A stretch of 6,382 bases of DNA. Source: Geopsychrobacter sp. Lineage in GTDB: Bacteria; Desulfobacterota; Desulfuromonadia; Desulfuromonadales; Geopsychrobacteraceae. The DNA lies in assembly GCA_030620915.1 (NCBI GenBank), contig JAUXIR010000095.1, positions 1-6,382 of the forward strand, read 5' to 3'. Of the stretch, positions 1 to 5,793 are shown in pieces. Within the stretch, counting starts at the first letter, position 1. The number at the start of each line of letters is the position of its first letter. The position numbers were made by a program, and so were the translations under genes. A model generated the notes under the pieces. It saw only the letters and a list, made by a program, of their open reading frames with translations. It ran no database searches and had not been told where the DNA came from.

Positions 1-39
1 CTCGGAAAAGATGCAAGCGGTGGCAAAAATAGCTCTTAA
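1..39 (+). CDS. possible C-terminal tail of an upstream gene
   Basis: Frame 1 reads LGKDASGGKNSS and then a TAA stop at 37-39. A short, polar, glycine/serine-rich tail like this would suit the end of a chemoreceptor or another chemotaxis protein just upstream of cheR, but twelve residues cannot identify a family. Frame 2 stays open from base 2 to a TGA at 119-121, overlapping the cheR start, and is an alternative reading with less protein-like composition. The choice between frames is an inference; the family is unknown. Confidence 0.3.
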   Translation, partial: LGKDASGGKNSS

Positions 40-55
40 TGGATCAACGAACCAC

Positions 56-64
56 TGTAATAAT
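56..64 (+). promoter_or_regulatory. weak extended -10-like element before cheR
   Basis: TG at 56-57, one base, then AATAAT at 59-64 matches an extended sigma-70 -10 (TGnTATAAT) at all but one base. The hexamer 17 bases upstream, at 36-41, is a poor -35 with about 3 of 6 matches. It lies in the only non-coding stretch before cheR (40-117). If used, transcription would start near 71 and leave a leader of about 47 bases. AT-rich spacers often give such matches by chance, so this is tentative. Nothing else was recognised in 40-117. Confidence 0.2.
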
Positions 65-117
65 TTGCCCTCAATGCGGATGACTTCGGCAAATATTAAT
101 TCTCAAAGAGATGATCT

Positions 118-978
118 ATGATCCAACCAGCTAATCCAAATACCGGGATGATGCCAATCAGTGATGGCGAATTTGCGGCAATGCGGGATCTGATCCAGCA
201 GCGTTTCGGCATCAACCTGACCGAACAGAAACGCTCCTTGCTGGTCGGGCGCCTGCAGAAGCTGATGCGCACCCGTGGTTTTTCCGCCTTTCAGCAGTAT
301 ATCGACTTCTTGAAGAGTGATAAATCGGAACAGGGCTTAAGCGAATTGGTCGATCTGATTTCAACCAATCACACCTATTTCAACCGCGAGAAAGACCATT
401 TCGATTATTTCTACGATACCGCATTGCCGACCGTCATCGAACGCCTCAAGCAGCAGAACCGGCGTGACCTGCGTATCTGGTGCGCCGGCAGTTCGACCGG
501 TGAAGAGCCCTATACCCTGGTCATGTTGATCATGGAGTACCTGGGAGCCGATTATAAAAACTGGGATGCAGGGATCCTCGCCACAGACATTTCAGATCGT
601 GCCCTCACCGCAGCGCGCGCGGGAGTCTATCCTCGGGATCGAGTCGATCAACTTCCAGCGAAGCTACGCAACAAGTATTTCACCCCGGCCGCTAACGGCC
701 AGCTTGCAGTCTCCGCACAGGTCAAGCGTGAAGCGACCTACCGACGCTTCAACCTGATGAACACCAGTTTTCCGTTTAAGAATCCATTTCAGATCATCTT
801 CTGCCGCAATGTGATGATCTATTTTGATCAGCCGACGCGCGATGCGCTGGTTGCACGTTTCCATCGGTCCACCGAACCGGGCGGTTATCTGTTCATCGGC
901 CATTCAGAAACTCTGGGTCGCGAACAGACAATCTACAAGTATCTGCAACCCGCTCTCTACCAGAAGGGGGATGCCTGA
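118..978 (+). CDS. cheR: CheR, chemoreceptor glutamate methyltransferase
   Basis: Cytoplasmic enzyme that transfers methyl groups from S-adenosylmethionine to glutamates of chemoreceptors, raising their signalling output during adaptation. At 286 aa it has the usual family length. The N-terminal helical CheR domain spans about residues 15-75 and ends in the family signature STNHTYFNR (82-90). The SAM-binding domain follows, with motif I AGSSTGEEPY (123-132), the acidic ATDIS segment (155-159; D157 is the likely SAM ribose contact), FCRNVMIYF (228-236) and GHSETL (261-266). No truncation is visible. The ATG at 118 has an AAGAG ribosome site at 106-110 with 7 bases of spacing; in-frame ATGs at 148 and 151 would also keep the domain but lack this site. 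The stop TGA (976-978) shares one base with the cheB start, pointing to translational coupling. Family assignment is very secure; the target receptor is unknown. Confidence 0.97.
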   Translation: MIQPANPNTGMMPISDGEFAAMRDLIQQRFGINLTEQKRSLLVGRLQKLMRTRGFSAFQQYIDFLKSDKSEQGLSELVDLISTNHTYFNREKDHFDYFYDTALPTVIERLKQQNRRDLRIWCAGSSTGEEPYTLVMLIMEYLGADYKNWDAGILATDISDRALTAARAGVYPRDRVDQLPAKLRNKYFTPAANGQLAVSAQVKREATYRRFNLMNTSFPFKNPFQIIFCRNVMIYFDQPTRDALVARFHRSTEPGGYLFIGHSETLGREQTIYKYLQPALYQKGDA

Positions 979-2030
979 TGGCTCGCCCGATTCGTGTGCT
1001 GATCGTCGATGATTCGGCGCTGGTACGTAATATCCTCAGCCAAGGATTGAACCTTGATCCGGGTATCGAGGTGGTCGGCACCGCCACTGATCCCTACCAG
1101 GCGCGTGATAAAATTGTCCAACTTCGCCCCGATGTTCTGACTCTCGACGTCGAGATGCCGCGCATGGACGGCGTTGCCTTTTTGCGTAAGCTGATGCCGC
1201 AGTTTCCGATGCCGGTCGTGATGGTCAGTTCTCTGACCCAGCGCGGCAAACAGATCACCATCGATGCCCTCGATGCAGGCGCCGTCGACTTTGTCGCCAA
1301 ACCGACCAGCAATGTCGCCAGCGGTCTCAGTGCGATGATCGGCGAACTACAGGTTAAGGTAAAGATCGCTTCGACCGCCAATGTTTCGCACTGGAAAGGC
1401 AAACGTGCCGATACCCGCACACAGACCCTGGTCGGGAGTAAGGCGCTGGCCGAATCGACCAACAAGGTGATTGCCATCGGCGCCTCAACCGGCGGCACCG
1501 AGGCGATCCGCAAGGTCATCACTCAGTTTCCGGCCACCACCCCCGGCGTCGTCATTGTTCAACATATGCCGGGAGGTTTCACCAAGATGTTCTCCGACCG
1601 CCTGAACACCCTCTGCGCCATGGAGGTCAAGGAGGCACAGGACGGTGATCGCGTGCGTAACGGCCTGATTCTGATTGCACCGGGTGGGATTCAGTTGAAA
1701 GTGGTGCGCTCGGGCGGTTTCTACCAGGTAAAGTGCGGCGGCATCGACAAGGTCAGTGGCCACTGCCCTTCGGTCGATGTGATGATGCATTCGGTTGCCA
1801 CACATGTCGGGGCCAACGCGGTCGGCGGTATGCTCACCGGCATGGGAGGTGACGGTTCCGATGGCATGCTGGCGATGAAGAATGCCGGAGCACACTGTAT
1901 CGCTCAGGACGAAGCGACATCGGTGGTCTTTGGCATGCCCAAGGTCGCTTATGAAAAAGGCGGTGCCGAGCGGCTGGTTCCCCTCGATACCATAGCCCAG
2001 ACCCTGCTCAATTTGCTGGCGGAGAAATAG
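978..2030 (+). CDS. cheB: CheB, chemoreceptor methylesterase/glutamine deamidase with receiver domain
   Basis: Hydrolyses receptor glutamyl methyl esters, and deamidates glutamines in many species, opposing CheR; activity is switched on by phosphorylation from CheA. The 350 aa are a standard two-domain CheB. The N-terminal receiver (about 5-120) has acidic pair D11/D12, phosphoacceptor D57 in LTLDVEMP, S84 and K108 in AKPT. After a linker (about 125-160) comes the CheB esterase domain with catalytic S170 in GASTGG, H196 in VQHM and D292 in GMGGDGSDG. These are offset by a constant 6 from the enteric S164/H190/D286 triad, so the active site looks intact. The ATG overlaps the cheR stop as TGATG, preceded by a strong AAGGGGG site at 964-970. 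CheB lies between cheR and cheD, completing the receptor-modification set. Confidence 0.97.
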   Translation: MARPIRVLIVDDSALVRNILSQGLNLDPGIEVVGTATDPYQARDKIVQLRPDVLTLDVEMPRMDGVAFLRKLMPQFPMPVVMVSSLTQRGKQITIDALDAGAVDFVAKPTSNVASGLSAMIGELQVKVKIASTANVSHWKGKRADTRTQTLVGSKALAESTNKVIAIGASTGGTEAIRKVITQFPATTPGVVIVQHMPGGFTKMFSDRLNTLCAMEVKEAQDGDRVRNGLILIAPGGIQLKVVRSGGFYQVKCGGIDKVSGHCPSVDVMMHSVATHVGANAVGGMLTGMGGDGSDGMLAMKNAGAHCIAQDEATSVVFGMPKVAYEKGGAERLVPLDTIAQTLLNLLAEK

Positions 2031-2033
2031 CCT

Positions 2034-2522
2034 ATGAGCCAGATCATCCTCGGCGTGGGCGATTACGGCGCCTCAAACCGGCCTGGCGAAGATATCAAGA
2101 CCTTCGCTCTGGGATCCTGTGTTTCGGTGATATTGCTCGACCCGAAAAACAGGACCGTGGGGATGGTGCATGTCGCCCTGCCCGAATCATCCATCAATCA
2201 AGCCAAATCGCTTGAGAAGCCGGGATACTTTGCCGACACCGGTATCCCCGCCCTACTAAAGGAGATGGCCAGGTTCGGCTGCAACCCCAAGGGCAAAGGG
2301 ATGGAGGTCAAACTTTGCGGAGGTGCCAACGTCATGGACACCAACGATACCTTTCAGATTGGCAAACGCAACGGCCTCTCAGTCAAGAAAATACTATGGA
2401 AATACGGAATGGGGGCCGTGGCTGAAGATCTAGGTGGCAATTTCAGCCGCACCGTAACCGTATCGGTAGATACCGGAGAGATTATCCTCAGCTCGCCCGC
2501 TCGCCCCAACTGGAAGCTTTGA
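2034..2522 (+). CDS. cheD: CheD, chemoreceptor glutamine deamidase
   Basis: Converts specific receptor glutamines to glutamates; in Bacillus and Thermotoga CheD also binds the CheY-P phosphatase CheC. The 162 aa match the family length. The catalytic triad is visible as T23 and C29 in KTFALGSCVS and H46 in GMVHVALP, a constant offset of 2 from the Thermotoga T21/C27/H44 triad, so activity is expected. The LCGGANV segment (94-100) and the C-terminal RTVTVSVDTGEI region (139-150) are also typical. The ATG lies three bases after the cheB stop, with GGAG at 2021-2024 inside the end of cheB. The TGA stop (2520-2522) abuts the ribosome site of the next gene. No classical two-site CheC is seen in the window, but four CheX-family proteins are encoded downstream, and whether CheD binds any of them is unknown. 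Confidence 0.95.
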   Translation: MSQIILGVGDYGASNRPGEDIKTFALGSCVSVILLDPKNRTVGMVHVALPESSINQAKSLEKPGYFADTGIPALLKEMARFGCNPKGKGMEVKLCGGANVMDTNDTFQIGKRNGLSVKKILWKYGMGAVAEDLGGNFSRTVTVSVDTGEIILSSPARPNWKL

Positions 2523-2527
2523 GGAGG
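2522..2527 (+). promoter_or_regulatory. strong ribosome binding site fixing the HDOD gene start
   Basis: AGGAGG, a perfect Shine-Dalgarno core, sits six bases before the ATG at 2534 and shares its first base with the cheD TGA stop. It decides the start: reading from the in-frame TTG at 2519 would translate the ribosome site itself as Arg-Arg and has no site of its own. Confidence 0.85.
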
Positions 2528-2533
2528 TATCAT

Positions 2534-3415
2534 ATGACTGAAAAAATAGACCGCGAAGAGATCCAGAAGGTCATAAAGTCGGTGCCCCTGCTATCGGCCA
2601 GCGCGGCCCAATTGTTGCGGACAACGACCGACCCGGATCATGACCTGATGGATATAGTCAAGGTTGTTAAGACCGATGCGACCCTGACGGCACGTGTGCT
2701 GAAGGTCGTCAACTCAGCGGCTTTTGGCCTGATCAACGAGATCAGCTCACTCGATCGTGCCATCTCCTATCTGGGTGAACGTCTGATCGTCGGCATCGCC
2801 ATCGGCGACTGTGCCGCGCAATTGTTCGACAAAGAACTTAAAGGCTACGAAGGGGAACATGGGGCTCTCTGGCGTCACGACTTACGGACCGCCATCGCCT
2901 CGCGCGAAGTTGTAGTACAGAGCAACTCCGACATAAATCCGGACCTGGCTTTTACCGCCGGGTTGCTACACGACATCGGCAAGGCCTTGATCTCTGATTA
3001 TCTTCAAGGAACCGCCGGCGAGGTACTGGAAAAGATCGAAAGTGAGGAATTTGACGACTACCTCAGTGCCGAAGAAGAGCTGATCGGCTTCGATCATCCA
3101 CGTGCCGGTTATGAATTGGCCCTGGCCTGGAAGCTACCGGAAGCAATCGCCGAGGTGATCCGTTTTCACCATACCCCAGCCGATGCCCGCGAAGAATTTC
3201 AGGAGCTGGTTTATGCGGTTCACCTGGGTGACAATATCGCGATGATGGGCGGCGGCGGCACCGGCGCCGATAGCATGCGGTACAAACTCGACACCAACTA
3301 CACCCGCCTTATCGACCTGCAGCCCGACGCACTGGCTAAGGTCATGCTGACAGTGAATGAAGAGTTTATCAAGCTGGAACGCTCCTTCTCGGCTACAGGA
3401 GACTCGAACAGATGA
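2534..3415 (+). CDS. HDOD-domain signalling protein
   Basis: Single HDOD domain (a relative of HD-type phosphohydrolases) filling most of 293 aa. No enzymatic activity can be assigned; HDOD proteins are generally regulatory or scaffolding factors tied to signal transduction. Family signs in order: VPLL near the start (17-20), KTDATLTARVLKVVNSAAFG (46-65), the SSLDRAISYLG segment (71-81), H115 in LWRHD, H146-D147 in GLLHDIGK, H188 in GFDHPRAG, the LAWKLPEAI motif, H212-H213 in RFHHTP, D233 in AVHLGDN, and a glycine-rich GGGGTGADS stretch (239-247). The HD-type histidines and aspartates are thus largely kept, so metal binding cannot be excluded. There is no signal peptide or membrane segment. 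The ATG at 2534 follows AGGAGG; the stop overlaps the next start as ATGA, implying coupled translation with the receiver. Its place inside a chemotaxis operon suggests a signalling role, but its partner is unknown. Confidence 0.92.
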   Translation: MTEKIDREEIQKVIKSVPLLSASAAQLLRTTTDPDHDLMDIVKVVKTDATLTARVLKVVNSAAFGLINEISSLDRAISYLGERLIVGIAIGDCAAQLFDKELKGYEGEHGALWRHDLRTAIASREVVVQSNSDINPDLAFTAGLLHDIGKALISDYLQGTAGEVLEKIESEEFDDYLSAEEELIGFDHPRAGYELALAWKLPEAIAEVIRFHHTPADAREEFQELVYAVHLGDNIAMMGGGGTGADSMRYKLDTNYTRLIDLQPDALAKVMLTVNEEFIKLERSFSATGDSNR

Positions 3416-3786
3416 AACGCATTGTAATCGCTGACGACTCCGCCACTGCACGCATGTTCATTATCCGCTGCCTCCAGATTATCGGACTGGGAGAGTCTGA
3501 ATTTGTCGAAGCTGAAAACGGCAAAGAGGCTCTTACGGCCGCCAAGGAGAAACCGACGGACCTGCTCCTAACCGATCTGAATATGCCCGTCATGGATGGC
3601 CAAACCCTGCTCAAATGGGTCAAAGCCAGCCCAAAACTGATGGACATGCCAGTGGTGATTATCACCAGTGCCGGCAATCCCGCCAAGGAACAGGAACTGC
3701 TGAAGATCGGAGCCTTGAAGGTAATCAACAAACCGGTGGCGCCACCCATACTAATGGAAGCGCTTGCAGCCTTCATCGATGACTGA
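3412..3786 (+). CDS. CheY-like single-domain response regulator (first of two)
   Basis: Stand-alone receiver of 124 aa with no output domain. Conserved residues: acidic pair D8/D9 in IADDS, phosphoacceptor D55 in LTDLNMP, T85 in VVIITS and K107 in NKP. The position matching enteric CheY Y106, three before the lysine, is V104, so the aromatic switch residue is absent. N57 matches CheY N59, while the E89 position is A87. It is probably phosphorylated by a CheA encoded elsewhere and dephosphorylated by a CheX-family partner, perhaps the gene immediately downstream. The ATG at 3412 overlaps the HDOD stop (ATGA), with AGGAG at 3397-3401. The name CheY reflects context and size; binding to the flagellar motor is not shown, and it could serve the HDOD protein or another output. 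Confidence 0.9.
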   Translation: MKRIVIADDSATARMFIIRCLQIIGLGESEFVEAENGKEALTAAKEKPTDLLLTDLNMPVMDGQTLLKWVKASPKLMDMPVVIITSAGNPAKEQELLKIGALKVINKPVAPPILMEALAAFIDD

Positions 3787-3812
3787 TCCGCTCTGACCGC
3801 AGGAGAACGAAT

Positions 3813-4289
3813 ATGCCACATCAGGATACTGCAATCTATAAAGCAATGTTCGACGCCGTACAGCAAACATTTGAGACCATGGCATTTGTCGAGGTCGCTG
3901 AACAGTCGGAAGAGCTCGAGCTTGAAATTCCGGCAGAAGCCAGCTGGGTCAGTATTTTGATTAATGATCCGGTGCAGGCTGAACTCCGGCTGGCACTGAC
4001 CCATTCCCTGCAGTCAACGATGGCCGCCGATATGTTTGGCATAGAGGTCGAAGAAGTCAATGAAAACCAGCGCCAGGATATCATTGCCGAAATCTTGAAT
4101 ACCCTTGCAGGCCTCTTCATGACAAGACTGTTGCCGGATGACCAGACCTATCAACTGGGGCTACCGGAACCTGGAGTAGGCTTGCTTCCTGAGATTGAGC
4201 AAGACGCTATCGGCTGGAATTTGCAAATAGAGGGATCACCTCTGTTGCTGGTTGCCAACGGCGCCAGTCTAATCGCCTTGAACAAGTAA
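3813..4289 (+). CDS. CheX-like CheY-P phosphatase family protein (A)
   Basis: 158 aa of the CheC/CheX/FliY phosphatase superfamily, which removes phosphate from CheY-P in the cytoplasm. One copy of the active-site motif D-x3-E-x2-N is present: D89, E93 and N96 within DIIAEILN, with P118 22 residues later near the family's downstream proline. A single motif fits CheX better than CheC, which usually has two. The preceding helix region MFGIEVEEVNEN (74-85) aligns with LGME-type segments of the two paralogs downstream. It is the most divergent of the three complete copies: ILNTLAG replaces the shared LANMLAG/IANMLAG, and the N-terminus is about five residues longer. The ATG at 3813 follows AGGAG at 3801-3805. 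It sits between the two receivers, so either may be its substrate. CheX function is inferred from the motif and context. Confidence 0.8.
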   Translation: MPHQDTAIYKAMFDAVQQTFETMAFVEVAEQSEELELEIPAEASWVSILINDPVQAELRLALTHSLQSTMAADMFGIEVEEVNENQRQDIIAEILNTLAGLFMTRLLPDDQTYQLGLPEPGVGLLPEIEQDAIGWNLQIEGSPLLLVANGASLIALNK

Positions 4290-4331
4290 ACCGACATTCC
4301 ACTTAACCCTCGCACGAACAAGGAGAACCCA

Positions 4332-4703
4332 ATGGGAAAAACAGTACTGATCGTTGATGATTCCAACACCATGCGCAAGATTGTTTCACGGGCTCTGCGT
4401 CAGGCAGGCATCGACTTTTCGGAGATCCTCGAAGCGGCTGATGGCCAATTGGCCCTGGACGTGCTCGGAAGCAACGAGGTCGATGTGGTCCTGAGTGATA
4501 TCAACATGCCAAATATGACCGGCCTGGAATTTCTCAAGGCCAAATCAGAGGATGACGCGATCAAGGATATCCCCGTGGTCATGATTTCGACCGAAACCGG
4601 GGCGGACATCATTGATCAGGCGAAGGCTCTTGGCGCAAAGGGTGCGATCAAAAAACCCTTCACTCCCGACCTGATCAACGAAATTCTCAGTCCCTTGCTC
4701 TAG
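4332..4703 (+). CDS. cheY: CheY-like single-domain response regulator (second of two)
   Basis: Stand-alone receiver of 123 aa, closer to canonical CheY than the other copy. It starts MGKTVLIVDDSNTMRKI with acidic pair D9/D10, then phosphoacceptor D56 in LSDINMPNMTG, S86 in VVMIST and K108 in KKPF. N58 and E88 match enteric CheY N59 and E89, which influence autodephosphorylation. The aromatic switch position (enteric Y106) is A105, so classical Y-T coupling and the usual FliM contact cannot be assumed. The ATG at 4332 has AAGGAG at 4320-4325, six bases away. Phosphorylation by a CheA outside the window and dephosphorylation by neighbouring CheX-like proteins is the likely cycle. The 74-base gap to the next gene is the second longest between genes here, so downstream genes could have a separate promoter. 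Confidence 0.92.
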   Translation: MGKTVLIVDDSNTMRKIVSRALRQAGIDFSEILEAADGQLALDVLGSNEVDVVLSDINMPNMTGLEFLKAKSEDDAIKDIPVVMISTETGADIIDQAKALGAKGAIKKPFTPDLINEILSPLL

Positions 4704-4718
4704 CTAAAACGGGAAGAT

Positions 4719-4740
4719 CGGTTGCCCCTTGCAGCAACTG
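4719..4740 (+). other. short stem-loop between cheY and the second CheX-like gene
   Basis: CGGTTGC (4719-4725) can pair with GCAACTG (4734-4740), seven pairs including one G-T, around an eight-base loop. No run of T follows (the next bases are A-rich), so this does not look like a Rho-independent terminator. It might act as an mRNA processing or stability element, or be fortuitous. Confidence 0.25.
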
Positions 4741-4766
4741 ATAAAAATCATCAACCCTCTTTGAAA

Positions 4767-4771
4767 TGAGG
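4767..4771 (+). promoter_or_regulatory. ribosome binding site deciding a GTG start
   Basis: TGAGG lies six bases before the GTG at 4778. An in-frame ATG at 4766 overlaps this very site and has no good Shine-Dalgarno of its own. Starting at GTG gives a 152-aa protein that aligns residue for residue with the next paralog from its first methionine. Confidence 0.7.
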
Positions 4772-4777
4772 TTTACC

Positions 4778-5236
4778 GTGAACCATGCCGAACAGATTGC
4801 AGAAGCAACCCGCGAGATTTTCTCGAGCATGATCATGCTCGAAGTTACGCCGAAGCAAGCGATAGAGCGGACAGATTCTACCTTTACCAACAGCATTAGC
4901 GGCATGGTCGGGCTGGCGGGATCGGTCAAGGGAAACCTGTCGATCCATATGCCGGAGTCGGTCGCAACCGCGGTGACCACTGCATTTCTCGGCATGGAGG
5001 TCGAAAGCATTGATGAGGATGTCTGCGATGCCATCGGGGAACTAGCCAACATGCTGGCCGGTGCCGTAAAAACTGCCATAGATCCGAGCGGCAGCGAAAT
5101 CAAGCTGTCGATGCCATCGACCGTCTATGGCGAGGAATACAGACTCGACTGTCAAAAGTGCGGGGTCAACGTCCTTGTCCCCTTCGATCTGGATGGTGCT
5201 GAGTTCAGTGTAGAATTACTATTGAGCGACAGCTGA
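4778..5236 (+). CDS. cheX: CheX-like CheY-P phosphatase (B), GTG start
   Basis: 152-aa single-domain CheX-family protein expected to dephosphorylate CheY-P. The active-site motif D-x3-E-x2-N is D84, E88 and N91 in DAIGELANMLAG, followed by P113. The N-terminal helix EQIAEATREIF and the central MVGLAGSVKGNLSI and LGMEVESIDED segments are typical of the CheX domain. GTG at 4778 is chosen over the ATG at 4766 because of the TGAGG site and the exact alignment with the downstream paralog. Oddities: a C-x2-C pair (C125, C128) plus C83, absent from that paralog, and a perfect 20-bp palindrome in codons for residues 16-22. It is separated from the next gene by 16 bases, so both are surely co-transcribed. 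CheC or a FliN/FliY-type protein is less likely because only one motif is present. Confidence 0.88.
   Translation: MNHAEQIAEATREIFSSMIMLEVTPKQAIERTDSTFTNSISGMVGLAGSVKGNLSIHMPESVATAVTTAFLGMEVESIDEDVCDAIGELANMLAGAVKTAIDPSGSEIKLSMPSTVYGEEYRLDCQKCGVNVLVPFDLDGAEFSVELLLSDS
4823..4842 (+). repeat. perfect 20-bp palindrome inside CheX-like gene B
   Basis: Half-site TCGAGCATGA is followed directly by its exact reverse complement, centred between 4832 and 4833, with no mismatch over ten pairs. As RNA it could fold an eight-pair stem with a GATC loop. It begins 45 bases after the GTG start, within coding sequence for SSMIML. The matching region of the downstream paralog (AGCATGATC then TTCCTT) keeps only part of one arm. 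Confidence 0.6.
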
Positions 5237-5252
5237 AACTCTGGAGCATCCG

Positions 5253-5711
5253 ATGGAATTCGCACAAAAAATCAGCTCCGTCACTAAAGAGATATTTGCC
5301 AGCATGATCTTCCTTGATTTGACGTCCGGAGAACCGATCAGTCAGGGCCAGGAGGATCTCGGCTGCCATGTCTCAGCAATGATCGGGCTATCTGGTGACA
5401 TTAATGCCATCCTCGGCATTCACTGTCCGGCCGTGGTCGGTAAGGCGATCGGCGGAGCCATGCTCGGGATGGAACTTGAAGAGGTTGATGAAGACACCAA
5501 AGACGCCCTGGGAGAGATCGCTAATATGCTAGCTGGTGGACTGAAGGAGACCTTTGCCGCCGAGAAGATCGACATTTTGCTCGCGATACCGACGACCATT
5601 TCAGGGAATTCCTACAAAGTCTCAGCCCCCACGGGAAGCAATCGAATCATAATCCCATTCGACATTGAGGCCGGACGATTTTATATCGATCTAAAATATT
5701 CTCTCTCCTAA
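5253..5711 (+). CDS. cheX: CheX-like CheY-P phosphatase (C), close paralog of B
   Basis: 152-aa CheX-family protein, the same length as the preceding gene and alignable without gaps. D84, E88, N91 and P113 occupy identical positions (DALGEIANMLAG, then AIP). Shared blocks include T-x-EIF-x-SMI (11-19), LGME (71-74), DED (79-81), NMLAG (91-95) and PFD near 135-137. The pair therefore looks like a tandem duplication that has since diverged. It lacks the C-x2-C pair of copy B but has C38 and C58. The ATG at 5253 follows GGAG at 5243-5246. The expected role is dephosphorylation of one of the two local receivers, and division of labour with copy B is possible. Family assignment is secure; substrate choice is not determinable here. 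Confidence 0.88.
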   Translation: MEFAQKISSVTKEIFASMIFLDLTSGEPISQGQEDLGCHVSAMIGLSGDINAILGIHCPAVVGKAIGGAMLGMELEEVDEDTKDALGEIANMLAGGLKETFAAEKIDILLAIPTTISGNSYKVSAPTGSNRIIIPFDIEAGRFYIDLKYSLS

Positions 5712-5723
5712 AGATCTGCAAGC

Positions 5724-5739
5724 TGGCATGGTTCACGCA
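5724..5739 (+). promoter_or_regulatory. possible sigma-54 (-24/-12) promoter before the last gene
   Basis: TGGCATG, four bases, then ACGCA matches the TGGCACG-N4-TTGCA consensus with exact GG-to-GC spacing. Mismatches are C to T in the -24 box and TT to AC in the -12 box. It lies in the 82-base gap after CheX-like gene C, and would start transcription near 5750, about 40 bases before the GTG at 5794. The poor -12 box makes it tentative. Confidence 0.3.
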
Positions 5740-5793
5740 AAATAGAGGTGTTGCGGCAGGAATATGCCATTTTACTGACACCAGGGGATTATC

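Noticed and set aside
2519..2533. Longer N-terminus for the HDOD protein from the TTG at 2519
   Set aside because: It would translate the AGGAGG ribosome site and overlap the cheD stop; the ATG at 2534 is ideally spaced from that site.
3237..3276. GGC-rich run in the HDOD gene considered as a repeat
   Set aside because: It encodes the glycine-rich segment that is normal for HDOD domains and is too short and irregular to be a repeat array.
3393..4004. 203-codon open frame on the minus strand spanning the first receiver and CheX-like gene A
   Set aside because: It lies entirely opposite well-supported genes, shows no recognisable family motif, has low-complexity Ser/Ala-rich composition, and is explained by codon bias of the opposite strand. 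The same applies to the other minus-strand frames at 1094-1522, 1485-1895 and 4687-5103.
4718..4733. Sigma-54-like pattern with a perfect TTGCA box before CheX-like gene B
   Set aside because: The upstream GG is one base too close to the GC of the -12 box and the -24 box is otherwise poor, and sigma-54 spacing is strict.
4719..4740. Rho-independent terminator after the second receiver
   Set aside because: The stem is only seven pairs with a G-T pair and no T-run follows, so it is listed only as a stem-loop.
4766..4777. ATG at 4766 as start of CheX-like gene B
   Set aside because: It overlaps the TGAGG site that serves the GTG at 4778, and adds four residues absent from the gap-free paralog.
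5755..5768. GGCA/TGCC inverted repeat in the gap before the last gene
   Set aside because: Four-base arms around a six-base spacer are expected by chance.
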